This document shows positions 1 through 8,939 of a stretch of DNA of 64,000 nt, one piece after another. The DNA is from Roseateles_B flavus. Its GTDB lineage: Bacteria; Pseudomonadota; Gammaproteobacteria; Burkholderiales; Burkholderiaceae_C. Location: contig NZ_JBDPZC010000001.1 of assembly GCF_039872765.1 (NCBI RefSeq), forward strand, positions 1,116,001-1,180,000. The letters are read 5' to 3'. The notes under the pieces are model-generated. The model did no database searches and had not been told where the DNA came from. It was given only the letters and a program-made list of their open reading frames with translations. The position numbers and the translations under genes are program-made. Within the stretch, counting starts at the first letter, position 1, and the number at the start of each line of letters is the position of its first letter.

Positions 1-782
1 TGCTGTTCGGGCGCAGCTACTGGGACCTCTTCCACGGCCTGTGGACCAGCGACGAACAGGGCCATGGCCCCATGATCCTCGCCGTGGGCCTGTGGCTGCT
101 GGCCCGCCGCCTGCTGTCCCTGCGCGAGGCGCAGGGCACGGCCTGGGGCCTGCCGCCCCTGGCGCTGGGCCTGGCGGTCTATCTGCTGGGGCGCTCGCAG
201 TCGATCTGGACCCTGGAGATCGGCGCACAGCCCCTGGTGCTGGCCGGCCTGGTGCTGCTCTTCCTGGGCTGGCGCGGCCTGCGCCTGGCCGCCTTCCCGC
301 TCTTCTTCCTGCTCTTCATGATTCCCTGGCCGGGCGACTGGACCGCAGCGCTGACCACGCCGCTGAAGATCGCCGTCTCCGGCGTGGCGAGCCAGCTGCT
401 GTACTGGGCGGGCTATCCGGTCGGCCAGTCCGGTGTGGTACTGACCGTCGGGCCCTACCAGCTGATGGTGGCCGATGCCTGCGCCGGCCTCAACTCGCTC
501 TTCACCCTCGAGGCCCTGGGCCTGCTGTACATGAACGTCATGCAGCACACGGCGGTGTGGCGCAACACGGCGCTGGCCCTGCTGGTCGTGCCCATCTCCT
601 TCGCCGCCAACGTGCTGCGCGTGCTGGTGCTGGTGCTGGTGACCTATCACTTCGGTGACGCGGCCGGGCAGGGCTTCATCCACGGCTTCGCGGGCCTGCT
701 GCTGATGCTGGCCGCCCTGCTGCTGATCATGGCGGTGGACGGCCTGCTGGGCCGCCTGGCGCGCTGGCGGGGCTGGTCATGA
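1..782 (+). CDS. xrtB: Exosortase B (XrtB-type), 5' end outside window
   Basis: The reading frame is open from base 3, so the gene begins before the window. The visible part is a hydrophobic multi-pass inner-membrane protein with the exosortase catalytic triad in order: Cys in ADACAGLNS (codon at 480), Arg in AANVLRVL (codon at 618) and His in FIHGFAG (codon at 681). Exosortases are transpeptidases that process PEP-CTERM proteins and are usually encoded in EPS loci. The B type is inferred from the epsI partner and the gmd/EpsB/EpsL context. The stop overlaps the next gene by 4 bp (ATGA), so the two are translationally coupled. Confidence 0.9.
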   Translation, partial: LFGRSYWDLFHGLWTSDEQGHGPMILAVGLWLLARRLLSLREAQGTAWGLPPLALGLAVYLLGRSQSIWTLEIGAQPLVLAGLVLLFLGWRGLRLAAFPLFFLLFMIPWPGDWTAALTTPLKIAVSGVASQLLYWAGYPVGQSGVVLTVGPYQLMVADACAGLNSLFTLEALGLLYMNVMQHTAVWRNTALALLVVPISFAANVLRVLVLVLVTYHFGDAAGQGFIHGFAGLLLMLAALLLIMAVDGLLGRLARWRGWS

Positions 783-1465
783 GGGCTGCACGCCGCGCCC
801 TGCTGCTGGCCGCCGCCATGGGCGGCACCGGCCTGCTGGCCGAGCGCCTGCGGCCGCAACGCTTCCTGGCCGACGAACAGGCGCGGCTGCCCCTGGCCGG
901 GCTGATGCCCGATCACTTCGGATCATGGACCCGCGACCCCAGCGTCGCCCCCCTGCTGCCCAATCCGCAGCAGCAGCAGGTCCTCGCCGACACCTACGAC
1001 GAAGTGCTGGCCCTGAGCTTCCGCAACGCCGCCCGTCAGCTGGTCATGCTGAGCCTGGCCTACGGCCGCAACCAGCACAAGGGCATGCTGGTCCATCGCC
1101 CCGAGATCTGCTACCCGGCCCAGGGCTTCCGGCTCGAGCAGGACGTCGTCGACGCCACCGTGGCCCTGGACGACGGCCCGCTGCCGCTCAAGCGCCTGGT
1201 GGCCAGCCAGGGCCGGCGCCACGAGCCCATCAGCTACTGGGTGGTGGTGGGCGACACGCTGACGGCCTTTGGCTACCCGCACCGCTGGGTGGCGCTGCGC
1301 TACGGCCTGCAGGGCCTGATCCCGGACGGCGTGCTGGTGCGCGTGTCCTCCCTGAACACCGACAATGCGGAGGGCTTTGCGCTGCAGGCCGCCTTCATCC
1401 GCGAATGGGCACGGGCGCTGAGCCCCGCCGCCCGGCTGCGCCTGCTGGGCCGCGGCCATGGTTGA
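779..1465 (+). CDS. epsI: EpsI family exosortase-associated protein
   Basis: A 228-residue protein with an N-terminal hydrophobic segment (about residues 5-20), probably a membrane anchor or signal sequence, and a periplasmic domain. The family hallmark stretch GMLVHRPEICYPAQGF (about residues 101-116) contains the conserved Cys of EpsI domains. EpsI is either fused to or encoded next to exosortases; its biochemical role is not settled. It overlaps xrtB by 4 bp and is followed after 32 bp by gmd, so it belongs to the same operon. Annotation as EpsI is firm; the subtype is inferred from context. Confidence 0.88.
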   Translation: MRAARRALLLAAAMGGTGLLAERLRPQRFLADEQARLPLAGLMPDHFGSWTRDPSVAPLLPNPQQQQVLADTYDEVLALSFRNAARQLVMLSLAYGRNQHKGMLVHRPEICYPAQGFRLEQDVVDATVALDDGPLPLKRLVASQGRRHEPISYWVVVGDTLTAFGYPHRWVALRYGLQGLIPDGVLVRVSSLNTDNAEGFALQAAFIREWARALSPAARLRLLGRGHG

Positions 1466-1497
1466 ACCTTCCTGAACGCAGCTGTGGGGATGCACGC

Positions 1498-2616
1498 ATG
1501 AGCATGAAGAAAGCGCTGATCACCGGCGTCACGGGCCAGGACGGGGCCTATCTGGCCGAGCTGCTGCTGGGCAAGGGCTACGAGGTGCATGGCATCAAGC
1601 GCCGGGCCTCGTCCTTCAACACCGACCGTATCGACCACCTCTACCAGGACCCGCACGTCGACAACCAGCGCTTCGTCCTGCACTACGGCGACCTGACCGA
1701 CAGCAGCAACCTCATCCGCATCATCCAGCAGGTGCAGCCGGACGAGATCTACAACCTCGCCGCCATGAGCCATGTCGCGGTGAGCTTCGAGATGCCCGAG
1801 TACACGGCCAATGCCGACGGCCTGGGCACCCTGCGACTGCTCGAGGCCATCCGCATGCTGGGCCTGGAGAAGAAGACCCGCTTCTACCAGGCCTCCACCT
1901 CCGAGCTCTACGGCCTGGTGCAGGAGACGCCGCAGCGCGAGAGCACGCCCTTCTACCCGCGCAGCCCTTATGCGGTGGCCAAGCTCTACGCCTACTGGAT
2001 CACCGTCAACTACCGCGAGGCCTACGGGCTGCACGCCAGCAACGGCATCCTCTTCAACCATGAGAGCCCGGTGCGGGGCGAGACCTTCGTGACCCGCAAG
2101 ATCACCCGCGCCCTGGCGCGAATCGCGCTGGGCCTGCAGGACTGCGTCTACCTGGGCAATCTCTCCGCCCAGCGCGACTGGGGCCATGCCCGCGACTATG
2201 TGGAGGCCATGTGGCGCATGCTGCAGCAGCCCCGGGGGGACGACTACGTCATCGCCACCGGGCAGCAGCACAGCGTGCGCGAGTTCATCGCGCTGGCCGC
2301 GGCGGAGCTGGGCCTGACCCTGGCTTTCGAGGGGCAAGGCGTGGACGAGGTGGCACGCGTGGTGGCCGTCAGCGGCACGCAGTCACGCTGCCAGGTGGGC
2401 GAGGTGATCGTGCGCGTGGACCCACGCTACTTCCGGCCGACGGAGGTGGAGACCCTGCTGGGCGACGCCTCCAAGGCCCGCGAGCAGCTGGGCTGGCAGG
2501 CCACCACCTCGCTGGCGGACCTGGTGCGCGAGATGATGGCCGCCGACTACAGCGCCGCCCAGCGCGACGAGCTGGTCAAGAGCGCGGGCTATCCGGCTTA
2601 CGATGCCCATGAATGA
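1498..2616 (+). CDS. gmd: GDP-mannose 4,6-dehydratase
   Basis: A 372-residue short-chain dehydrogenase of the extended type. It converts GDP-D-mannose to GDP-4-keto-6-deoxy-D-mannose, the first step to GDP-L-fucose, in the cytoplasm. Visible motifs are the Rossmann GVTGQDGAYLAE near the N terminus, the STSELYG segment holding the catalytic Thr/Glu region, YPRSPYAVAK (catalytic Tyr-x3-Lys) and the NHESPVRGETFVTRK stretch typical of Gmd. The start at 1498 was chosen because GGGGA lies 7-8 bases upstream and the Rossmann fold starts right after it. A longer in-frame extension upstream is only the shadow of epsI. It overlaps fcl by 14 bp. Confidence 0.96.
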   Translation: MSMKKALITGVTGQDGAYLAELLLGKGYEVHGIKRRASSFNTDRIDHLYQDPHVDNQRFVLHYGDLTDSSNLIRIIQQVQPDEIYNLAAMSHVAVSFEMPEYTANADGLGTLRLLEAIRMLGLEKKTRFYQASTSELYGLVQETPQRESTPFYPRSPYAVAKLYAYWITVNYREAYGLHASNGILFNHESPVRGETFVTRKITRALARIALGLQDCVYLGNLSAQRDWGHARDYVEAMWRMLQQPRGDDYVIATGQQHSVREFIALAAAELGLTLAFEGQGVDEVARVVAVSGTQSRCQVGEVIVRVDPRYFRPTEVETLLGDASKAREQLGWQATTSLADLVREMMAADYSAAQRDELVKSAGYPAYDAHE

Positions 2617-3577
2617 TCCCCAGCCGGAGCCGCCCGTGAACAGCATGCCCAGCGACGCACGCATCTTCGTCACCGGCCACCGCGGCATGGTGGGTTCGGC
2701 CCTGGTGCGGCGCCTGCAGGCGCGGGGCTACACGCAGATCCTCACCCGCAGCCGCGCCGAGCTCGACCTGCTGGACCAGGCGGCGGTGTACCGCTATCTG
2801 GTCGAGCACCGGCCGGACTACGTCTTCATCGCCGCGGCCAAGGTGGGCGGCATCCTGGCCAATGACACCGAGCGCGCCGACTTCCTCTTCCAGAACCTGC
2901 AGATCGAGCTGAACCTGATCCACGGCGCCCACCGGGCCGGCGTGCAGCGCCTGTTGTTCCTGGGCTCCAGCTGCATCTACCCGCGCGACTGCCCCCAGCC
3001 CATCCGCGAGGAGGCCCTGCTGAGCGGCCCGCTGGAGCCCACCAACGAGCCCTACGCCATCGCCAAGATCGCGGGCGTCAAGCTGGCCGAGAGCTACAGC
3101 CGCCAGCACGGCCGCCAGTACATCAGCGTGATGCCCACCAACCTCTACGGCCCGGGCGACAACTACGACCTGCAGACCAGCCACGTGCTGCCCGCCCTGA
3201 TCCGCAAGGCCCATGAGGCGAAGCAGCGCGGGGATGTGTCGATAACGGTCTGGGGGAGTGGCACACCCCGGCGCGAGTTCCTCCACGTCGACGACCTGGC
3301 CGAGGCCTGCGTGCTGCTGATGGAGACGGGCTACGACGGCCCCTTGCTCAACGTTGGCTGCGGCCAGGACCTCAGCATCCGCGAGCTGGCGCAGACCGTG
3401 GCCGCGGTGGTGGGCTTCGAGGGCGAGCTGGTGTTCGACACCAGCAAGCCGGATGGGACCCCGAGAAAGCTGCTGGACGTGAGCCGGATCTCGCGGCTGG
3501 GCTGGCGGGCCCGCACCGGGCTGGCCCAGGGCATCGCCAGTGCCTATCAGGACTACCTGGGCAGGCCGGCCCGATGA
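2603..3577 (+). CDS. fcl: GDP-L-fucose synthase
   Basis: A 324-residue epimerase/reductase that turns GDP-4-keto-6-deoxymannose into GDP-L-fucose using NADPH. The sequence shows the nucleotide-binding GHRGMVGSALVR, AAKVGGILANDTERADF, the SSCIYPRDCPQPI segment and catalytic YAIAKIAG (Tyr-x3-Lys). The length is normal for the family. The start could be 2603, 2609 or 2645; 2603 gives a 14-bp overlap with gmd, while 2645 would start just before the fold. With gmd it gives the cell a complete route from GDP-mannose (made by manC on the opposite operon) to activated fucose. Confidence 0.95.
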   Translation: MPMNDPQPEPPVNSMPSDARIFVTGHRGMVGSALVRRLQARGYTQILTRSRAELDLLDQAAVYRYLVEHRPDYVFIAAAKVGGILANDTERADFLFQNLQIELNLIHGAHRAGVQRLLFLGSSCIYPRDCPQPIREEALLSGPLEPTNEPYAIAKIAGVKLAESYSRQHGRQYISVMPTNLYGPGDNYDLQTSHVLPALIRKAHEAKQRGDVSITVWGSGTPRREFLHVDDLAEACVLLMETGYDGPLLNVGCGQDLSIRELAQTVAAVVGFEGELVFDTSKPDGTPRKLLDVSRISRLGWRARTGLAQGIASAYQDYLGRPAR

Positions 3578-3680
3578 GCCTGTGCAAGAGCGGCGTGACC
3601 GACCGCGCCTCGATGGTCTGGTGCCGCCCTCAAGACCGGCAGGCGCTGGACCTGGGGCGGACCCATTGAAGCCAGCACCG

Positions 3681-5177
3681 ATGCAGGAGGGCGAGCTGGG
3701 CCGCCGTGCGGCCAGGGCGCTCTGGTGGAGCTATGGCGGTGCAGCCCTGCGCGCGCTGGCCACCCTGCTGGTGCAGCTGCTGCTGGCGCGCCTGCTGGGC
3801 CCGGAGGCCTTCGGCCAGGCGGCGGCCGCCTTCATCGTCCTGGCCCTGGGGTGGATGCTGGCCGAGGGGGGCTTCGGGGCCGCGCTGATCCAGAAGCCGG
3901 TCCTGAGCGAGGCGGACGTCTCCCATGCCCTGGGCTGGGTGCTGCTGCTGTCCGGGACGGCAGGCCTGGGGGTGATGCTGAGCGCGCCCTGGCTGGCCCG
4001 CTGGCTGGGCTCCGGCGCACTGGCCCCGCTGCTGGTCGCTGCCGGTGCATTGATCCCGGTGCAGGCCCTGTCCAACATCCCGGTGTCCCTGATGCGACGC
4101 GATCTCGATGCCAAGCGCGCGCAGCTGATCTACCTGGGCGGCTATGTCTTCGCCTATGCCCTGGTCGGCCTGCCGCTGGCCTGGTGGGGCGCCGGCGCCT
4201 GGACCCTGGTCATCGCCTTCGGGCTGCACAGCCTGGTCAATATGGTGGGCAGCTATGCCGTGGTCCGGCACACGCTGCGGCCACGGCTGGCCGGTGATCC
4301 GGCCCTCCGGCGCTTCGGCCTGCAGGTGGTGGGCACCTCGGTGGCGAACTGGGCGCTCGAGAACCTGGACCGGGTCCTGGTCAACCGGCTGTGGGGCGCG
4401 GCCGCCCTGGGGCAGTACAGCGCGGCGTTCACGCTGTCGAGGTCGCCTGCGGCCTTCCTCGTGGGCTCGCTGCAGAACGTGGCCTTCGCCGCGGCCTCCC
4501 GCGTCCAGGACGACCTCCAGCGCCTGGGGCGCTCGTACCTGGCGACCGTGAACCTCCTGGCCCTGCTCAGCTGGCCGGCCTTTGCCCTGATGGCCTGTCA
4601 CGCGGATACCCTCGTGCACCTGCTGTACGGCACCCGGTGGCAGGGGACGGAGCCCCTGTTCGCCGCCTTCTGCGCAGGCCTTCCCTTCTTCGTGCTCATG
4701 GCGGTCAGCGGCCCGCTGCTGTGGGCCCTGGACGCAGTCCGGCAGGACCTGACGGTACAGCTCGCCGGCGGGCTGCTGCTCTTCGCGGGCTTCCTGTGCT
4801 TCAGGGCCTATCCCCTGAAGCACGTGGTCTGGCTCGTCCCGGTCGTCTACCTGCTTCGCGCTCTGTGGTTCCAGCGCTTGCTGGGGCGGCGACTGCAACT
4901 GCAGACCGGCGCCATGATGCAGGCCCTGCGCGGCGGCCTGCTGCTGGTGCTGATGGCGGCTGTGCTGTCGCTGGGCCTGCGGTCATGGATGACGGCCCTG
5001 CCTGCGATGGGAGCGTCGGCAGCGCTGAGCCTGGTGCTGGCCCTGGCCATGCTGCGCCAATGGCCGGCGCTGCTGCTGGGCCCTGCACTGATGGAGGCGA
5101 TGCAGGCCGGTGCCCCGGCATCGGCAGCCTCGCGCCGCCTGTGCGCCTTCATCGGCCTGGAGTCCCGGGAATCATGA
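3681..5177 (+). CDS. Wzx-type flippase, MOP/MATE superfamily
   Basis: A 498-residue integral membrane protein with about 12-14 hydrophobic segments throughout. It looks like a polysaccharide_synt-type flippase that would move undecaprenyl-diphosphate-linked repeat units across the inner membrane. The N-terminal pattern (RALWWSYGG, then ATLLVQLLLARLLGPEAFG) is typical of this family. The ATG at 3681 was chosen because residues before it are Pro/Arg-rich and not membrane-like; TTG 3666 is an alternative. The gap to fcl is about 100 bp, while the 3' end overlaps the next gene by 4 bp. Substrate is inferred from context only. Confidence 0.85.
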   Translation: MQEGELGRRAARALWWSYGGAALRALATLLVQLLLARLLGPEAFGQAAAAFIVLALGWMLAEGGFGAALIQKPVLSEADVSHALGWVLLLSGTAGLGVMLSAPWLARWLGSGALAPLLVAAGALIPVQALSNIPVSLMRRDLDAKRAQLIYLGGYVFAYALVGLPLAWWGAGAWTLVIAFGLHSLVNMVGSYAVVRHTLRPRLAGDPALRRFGLQVVGTSVANWALENLDRVLVNRLWGAAALGQYSAAFTLSRSPAAFLVGSLQNVAFAAASRVQDDLQRLGRSYLATVNLLALLSWPAFALMACHADTLVHLLYGTRWQGTEPLFAAFCAGLPFFVLMAVSGPLLWALDAVRQDLTVQLAGGLLLFAGFLCFRAYPLKHVVWLVPVVYLLRALWFQRLLGRRLQLQTGAMMQALRGGLLLVLMAAVLSLGLRSWMTALPAMGASAALSLVLALAMLRQWPALLLGPALMEAMQAGAPASAASRRLCAFIGLESRES

Positions 5178-6253
5178 GTCATTTCAGATACTGCCTGCCC
5201 GAGGTGGCGGGCCGCGGGGCCGGCCTGGGCAACGAGATGATCCCCTGGGCACGCGCCTTCCTGGCCGCGCAGCTGCTGGGCGCGCGCGCGCTGGCCCCGG
5301 CCTTCGGGCTCAACAGGCGCCGCTACTGGCGGCACTTCGGCAGCTCGCGCCTGGATTGGCTGGGCCATCGCGCACTCAAGGCGGCATTGCCGGTCGTGGC
5401 GTTCACGGAATCGGACTACCTCAGGCACGGCGGCGGCGATGTGGTCAGCGCCTTGCGCGGCTTTGCCAGGGAACAGTCGCTGATGACCCGCAAGGCCTTC
5501 GTGCTGAGCACGGGCGGGATGTGGGGCGGCATGCAGCACATCGAGGCCGCGCGCGGGCACATGGCCAGCCTCCTCTACCAGAGCCGTTTCGCCGCCGGCA
5601 ATCTGCTCAGGCTGCGCGAGCGCCTGGACCCCGGCCGGCTGACGGTCGGCCTGCACGTGCGCCAGGGCGACTTCGAGCCGGCCCGAGACCCAGCGGCCTA
5701 CCGCGGGCAGTTCAACGTGGCGCTGCCCCTGGCCTGGTACCGGCGCGTGGCGGCGTCCATCCATCAGCAGCTTGAGGGCGCCGTGCAGTTCCTCATCGTC
5801 TCCGACGCCAGGCCGGAGCAACTGCAGGACCTCAGCCGCGGACTGCCCTGCGTGTTCTCCGGGGACCTGCCCGACTCGGACTGCTCCGACCTCCTGGCCC
5901 TGGCCGAGGCGGATCTGCTGGTCTGCTCCATCTCTTCCTACAGCGTCTGGGCGGCCTTTCTCTCTCGGGCGCCCTACCTCTGGTACGGGCCCAATCTGCA
6001 TGAGCACCCGGAAGGCTTTCTGTCGATCTGGGGCCACGAGCCCGGGCAGGAGGCCGAGCCCGGTGGCACCTTCCGCGCCTTGCAGGCCTGCCAGGGCGTG
6101 GGCCGCCTGCCCCGGCGCTGCTTCGCCATCGCTGACGACGGGCAGGTGACCGCGCAAGCACTGGACCTGGCCTGGCAGCTCAAGGGCAGGGCAGAGACCG
6201 ATCTCATCCGCTACGGCGTCATTCCGGCCGCTTCAGGGAGGGAGGCCGGATGA
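5174..6253 (+). CDS. GT11-like alpha-1,2-fucosyltransferase
   Basis: A 359-residue cytoplasmic glycosyltransferase. The key feature is GLHVRQGDFE, which matches the HxRxGD donor-binding motif of the GT11 and related alpha-1,2/alpha-1,6 fucosyltransferases, followed by an FLIVSDA segment. The N-terminal GRGAGLGNEM resembles the GGLGNQ motif at the start of GT11 proteins. It lies downstream of gmd and fcl, which make its presumed donor GDP-L-fucose. The start codon overlaps the flippase stop (ATGA) and its own stop overlaps the next start, so it is coupled on both sides. Acceptor and linkage cannot be read from the sequence; overall similarity to well-studied GT11 members looks weak. Confidence 0.7.
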   Translation: MSHFRYCLPEVAGRGAGLGNEMIPWARAFLAAQLLGARALAPAFGLNRRRYWRHFGSSRLDWLGHRALKAALPVVAFTESDYLRHGGGDVVSALRGFAREQSLMTRKAFVLSTGGMWGGMQHIEAARGHMASLLYQSRFAAGNLLRLRERLDPGRLTVGLHVRQGDFEPARDPAAYRGQFNVALPLAWYRRVAASIHQQLEGAVQFLIVSDARPEQLQDLSRGLPCVFSGDLPDSDCSDLLALAEADLLVCSISSYSVWAAFLSRAPYLWYGPNLHEHPEGFLSIWGHEPGQEAEPGGTFRALQACQGVGRLPRRCFAIADDGQVTAQALDLAWQLKGRAETDLIRYGVIPAASGREAG

Positions 6254-7506
6254 GCCCTTTGCATGTCGGCGTCTGCGGGCCCGTCGCCGGGCAGGACATC
6301 GCGGCACTCATGGGCATGGAGCCGCAGGCGCTGCCCCGGGGCTACGAGGGCGCGCCGCTGCTGGTGACGCTCATCGAGGGCCTGCTGGCCCGGGGGCATC
6401 GCGTGAGCGTGTTCACGCTCAGCAACGACCTGTCGTTCGCCGCCGGAGCCGTCAAGGTCGCGTCTCGCCTGCATCCGGGCCTGGCGCTGCACTTCTGCCC
6501 CCTGCGTCGGCATGCCTGGCGGCCCTGCGAAGGGCGGCCGGGGCGCATCCTCGACCTGTACCGCCACGAGCGACGAGCCCTGGTCGAGGCGATGCGTCAG
6601 GCCGCGCCTGCCGTGATTCACGCGCACTGGGCCTATGAGTTCGCCTGGGCTGCCCTGGACACGGGCATTCCCACGGTCGTGACTTGCCATGATTCGCCGC
6701 TCCTGGTCGCCCGGATGAATGTCCTGGCGAAGCCCACCATCAGCCTTTACCGAGGACTGCGGGTGCTCATGGCCTGGCAGGTGCTCCGGCGGGCGCGCTG
6801 GGTCACGGCGGTGTCGCCCTACCTTGCGGCGGCACTGGAGGGCATGAGCCCGCGGCCTCTGCAGGTCATTCCCAACCCCGTGGACGGCCGTTCACTCGTG
6901 CTGGGCCGGGACCGCCAGCTGGGACAGGAGCTGCGCATTGCCTTGGTGAGCAACGGCTTTGACCGGCGCAAGAATCCGAAGAAAGCCCTGCTGGCCTTTG
7001 CGAGGCTCTGGACCAGCAGGCCACAGGCCCGCCTGCATCTGTTCGGACGCGGTTTCGAGGCGGATGGCGAGGCTGCGGCTTGGTGCCGTTCGAGACGGGA
7101 CCTGGCCGACTGCCTGCCTGCCATGAGCTTCCATGGCCCGCTGGGCCATGCGGAGCTGCTGGAGCGCCTGGCCGCCTGCGACCTGCTGATCCATCCTGCA
7201 CTGGAGGAAACCTTCGGCATGGTCCTGGCGGAAGCGATGGCCCTGGGGCTCCCCGTGGTGGCCGGCCGGCACAGCGGTGCCGTGCCCTGGGTCGTGGGCG
7301 AGGACGCCTGCCTGTGCGATGTGAGGGACCCCGGCGCCATTGCCAGCGCCGCGTTGGAGGTCCTGGTGCCCGAGCGCTACGCAGCGCTTTCCATGCAGTT
7401 GCGCCGGACCGTGCGGGAGCGCTTCGGTCTGGATGCTGTGATCAGCTCCTACGGGCAGGTCTACCATGCCGCACGGAAAGGCGAGCGTGAATCGCGCGGC
7501 GCTTGA
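6250..7506 (+). CDS. GT4 family glycosyltransferase
   Basis: A 418-residue GT-B fold retaining glycosyltransferase. The C-terminal half carries the E-x7-E signature in HPALEETFGMVLAEAMALG, preceded by a glycosyltransferase-1 Rossmann domain (IALVSNGFDRRKNP, then LHLFGRG). The N-terminal half has VIHAHWAYEF and VVTCHDSPLL, typical of GT4 acceptor domains. It probably adds one sugar to the lipid-linked repeat unit on the cytoplasmic face. The start overlaps the previous stop by 4 bp; 83 bp separate it from the polymerase gene, the largest gap in this part of the operon. The sugar donor is unknown. Confidence 0.88.
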   Translation: MSPLHVGVCGPVAGQDIAALMGMEPQALPRGYEGAPLLVTLIEGLLARGHRVSVFTLSNDLSFAAGAVKVASRLHPGLALHFCPLRRHAWRPCEGRPGRILDLYRHERRALVEAMRQAAPAVIHAHWAYEFAWAALDTGIPTVVTCHDSPLLVARMNVLAKPTISLYRGLRVLMAWQVLRRARWVTAVSPYLAAALEGMSPRPLQVIPNPVDGRSLVLGRDRQLGQELRIALVSNGFDRRKNPKKALLAFARLWTSRPQARLHLFGRGFEADGEAAAWCRSRRDLADCLPAMSFHGPLGHAELLERLAACDLLIHPALEETFGMVLAEAMALGLPVVAGRHSGAVPWVVGEDACLCDVRDPGAIASAALEVLVPERYAALSMQLRRTVRERFGLDAVISSYGQVYHAARKGERESRGA

Positions 7507-7589
7507 ATGGGAATGACGCCAGGATGAAAGCCAGGCATGCGATCGAGAACTGACGGCAGGCGGCCACGCGCTGCTGCCAAGGAGTGTTG

Positions 7590-8939
7590 ATGGAGTGGGT
7601 GGTCTATTTGCTGCTGGCGTTGCCCTTGCTCGTATCGGCGGGACTGGCCGTGCTGCTGGTCCTGTTGCTGCTCGCCTGCCATGCCAGTGTGCTGGCGGGC
7701 ATGTGGCTGGTCGCTGCCACCTCGCTGTTGCAGACGGTCACGGGGAATGCGCCGGTCCTGCACCTGGGGCTCGCCCTTTTTCCCGGGGACCTGATGAGCC
7801 TGGTCCTGGCGCCGGTGGCGGCCCTGCGCCTGCTCCAGCAGTCGCACCGGTGCCGGGGCGCCTGGGGCTGGTGGGTGTTCTCGGCCGCCGTGTTCGTCAG
7901 CCTGGGCACGGGCTTGCTGAGCTTCGGCACGACGGCGGGCGTCCAGGCCAGGGACTATGTGCACTTCGTGCTGGTCGGGACCTATCTGCTGAGCTTCGAG
8001 TACGACGAGCAGCTGGTCGCGCGCCTGTGCAGGGTGCTGGGCGGCCTGGTGCTGGCCCTGGTGCTGCTGACCTTCTACCGATGGATCGTCTACTACACCC
8101 CCATTCCCAGCCTGTTGCCGCCGGGCGGGGTCTACAACATCGACGGGGCCATGCGTGTCGTCTGGTCCAACGATGCCCTGCTGATGGGCCTCGTACTGAT
8201 AGGCCTGACCTTCTTCACTGAGCTTACCGCGCCCGCCAGGAGGCCCTGGGTCTCGGTGATGGTGCTGCTGGCGATGGTCTTGCTGCTGCAGCATCGCTCG
8301 GTCTGGATGGCCGTGCTGGTCGGTGCGACGGGGCCCCTGATCGCCGGGGGGCAGGCCAGTGCGGCCATGAAGCGCCTGGCCCTGTTCGCCGGCGTATTCC
8401 TGCTGATCCTCGCGCCGGTCTTCCTTTCGGAACGCAGTGCCGGCCTGGCCTCCGAGCTTCAGTCGCGGACCAGCAGTGCACTGTCTGCGCAGGGGAGCGC
8501 CTCTGACCGGCTGCAGGGCTGGACCGCGATGATGACGAAATGGGCCCAAGGGGGGCCGCAGGTCCTCGCGCTGGGCAACAGCTTCGGGACCCCCAACACC
8601 CGCTTCATCGTCAGCAGCGAAGGCGAAATGAGAAAGGTCGATTACTTTGCACACAATATGTACGTGCAAACCCTCTTCAACACCGGACTGGCTGGCATCT
8701 CAGGTTTTCTCGCCCTGCTGTGGACCTTGCTTGCCGGCCTTCGCAAGGAGGCTGCCGATCCGCGGCTGGCAGCGGAGTGCAGGATGCTTTTCGTCTTCGT
8801 CCTGATGATCGCCGTCTACCTGATTCCCTACGGGGTGCACCATGTGCAAGGCCTGGTCATCGGTGCCGGCATCCTCTGCGCCCGCGCTGCCGAGCGGCAG
8901 ACCCTGCCGGGCCGGAGGGGCGCTCGCCATGCGGGCTAG
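7590..8939 (+). CDS. Wzy/O-antigen-ligase-type polysaccharide polymerase
   Basis: A 449-residue polytopic membrane protein with about 10-12 hydrophobic segments and a larger periplasmic loop near residues 290-350. That loop is followed by AHNMYVQTLFNTGLAG, the pattern seen after the main loop in Wzy_C/O-antigen ligase proteins (H-N-x-Y/F-L). It probably polymerises the flipped repeat units in the periplasm. The ATG at 7590 is preceded by AAGGAG at 7579-7584; GTG 7584 and TTG 7587 are in frame but fall on the ribosome site. The 3' end overlaps the glycosidase start by 11 bp. A ligase role instead of polymerase cannot be excluded. Confidence 0.82.
   Translation: MEWVVYLLLALPLLVSAGLAVLLVLLLLACHASVLAGMWLVAATSLLQTVTGNAPVLHLGLALFPGDLMSLVLAPVAALRLLQQSHRCRGAWGWWVFSAAVFVSLGTGLLSFGTTAGVQARDYVHFVLVGTYLLSFEYDEQLVARLCRVLGGLVLALVLLTFYRWIVYYTPIPSLLPPGGVYNIDGAMRVVWSNDALLMGLVLIGLTFFTELTAPARRPWVSVMVLLAMVLLLQHRSVWMAVLVGATGPLIAGGQASAAMKRLALFAGVFLLILAPVFLSERSAGLASELQSRTSSALSAQGSASDRLQGWTAMMTKWAQGGPQVLALGNSFGTPNTRFIVSSEGEMRKVDYFAHNMYVQTLFNTGLAGISGFLALLWTLLAGLRKEAADPRLAAECRMLFVFVLMIAVYLIPYGVHHVQGLVIGAGILCARAAERQTLPGRRGARHAG

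Noticed and set aside
925..1497. In-frame upstream extension of gmd through epsI
   Set aside because: The residues are Arg/Pro/Gly-rich, typical of an out-of-frame reading of GC-rich DNA, and gmd has a ribosome site and its fold start at 1498.
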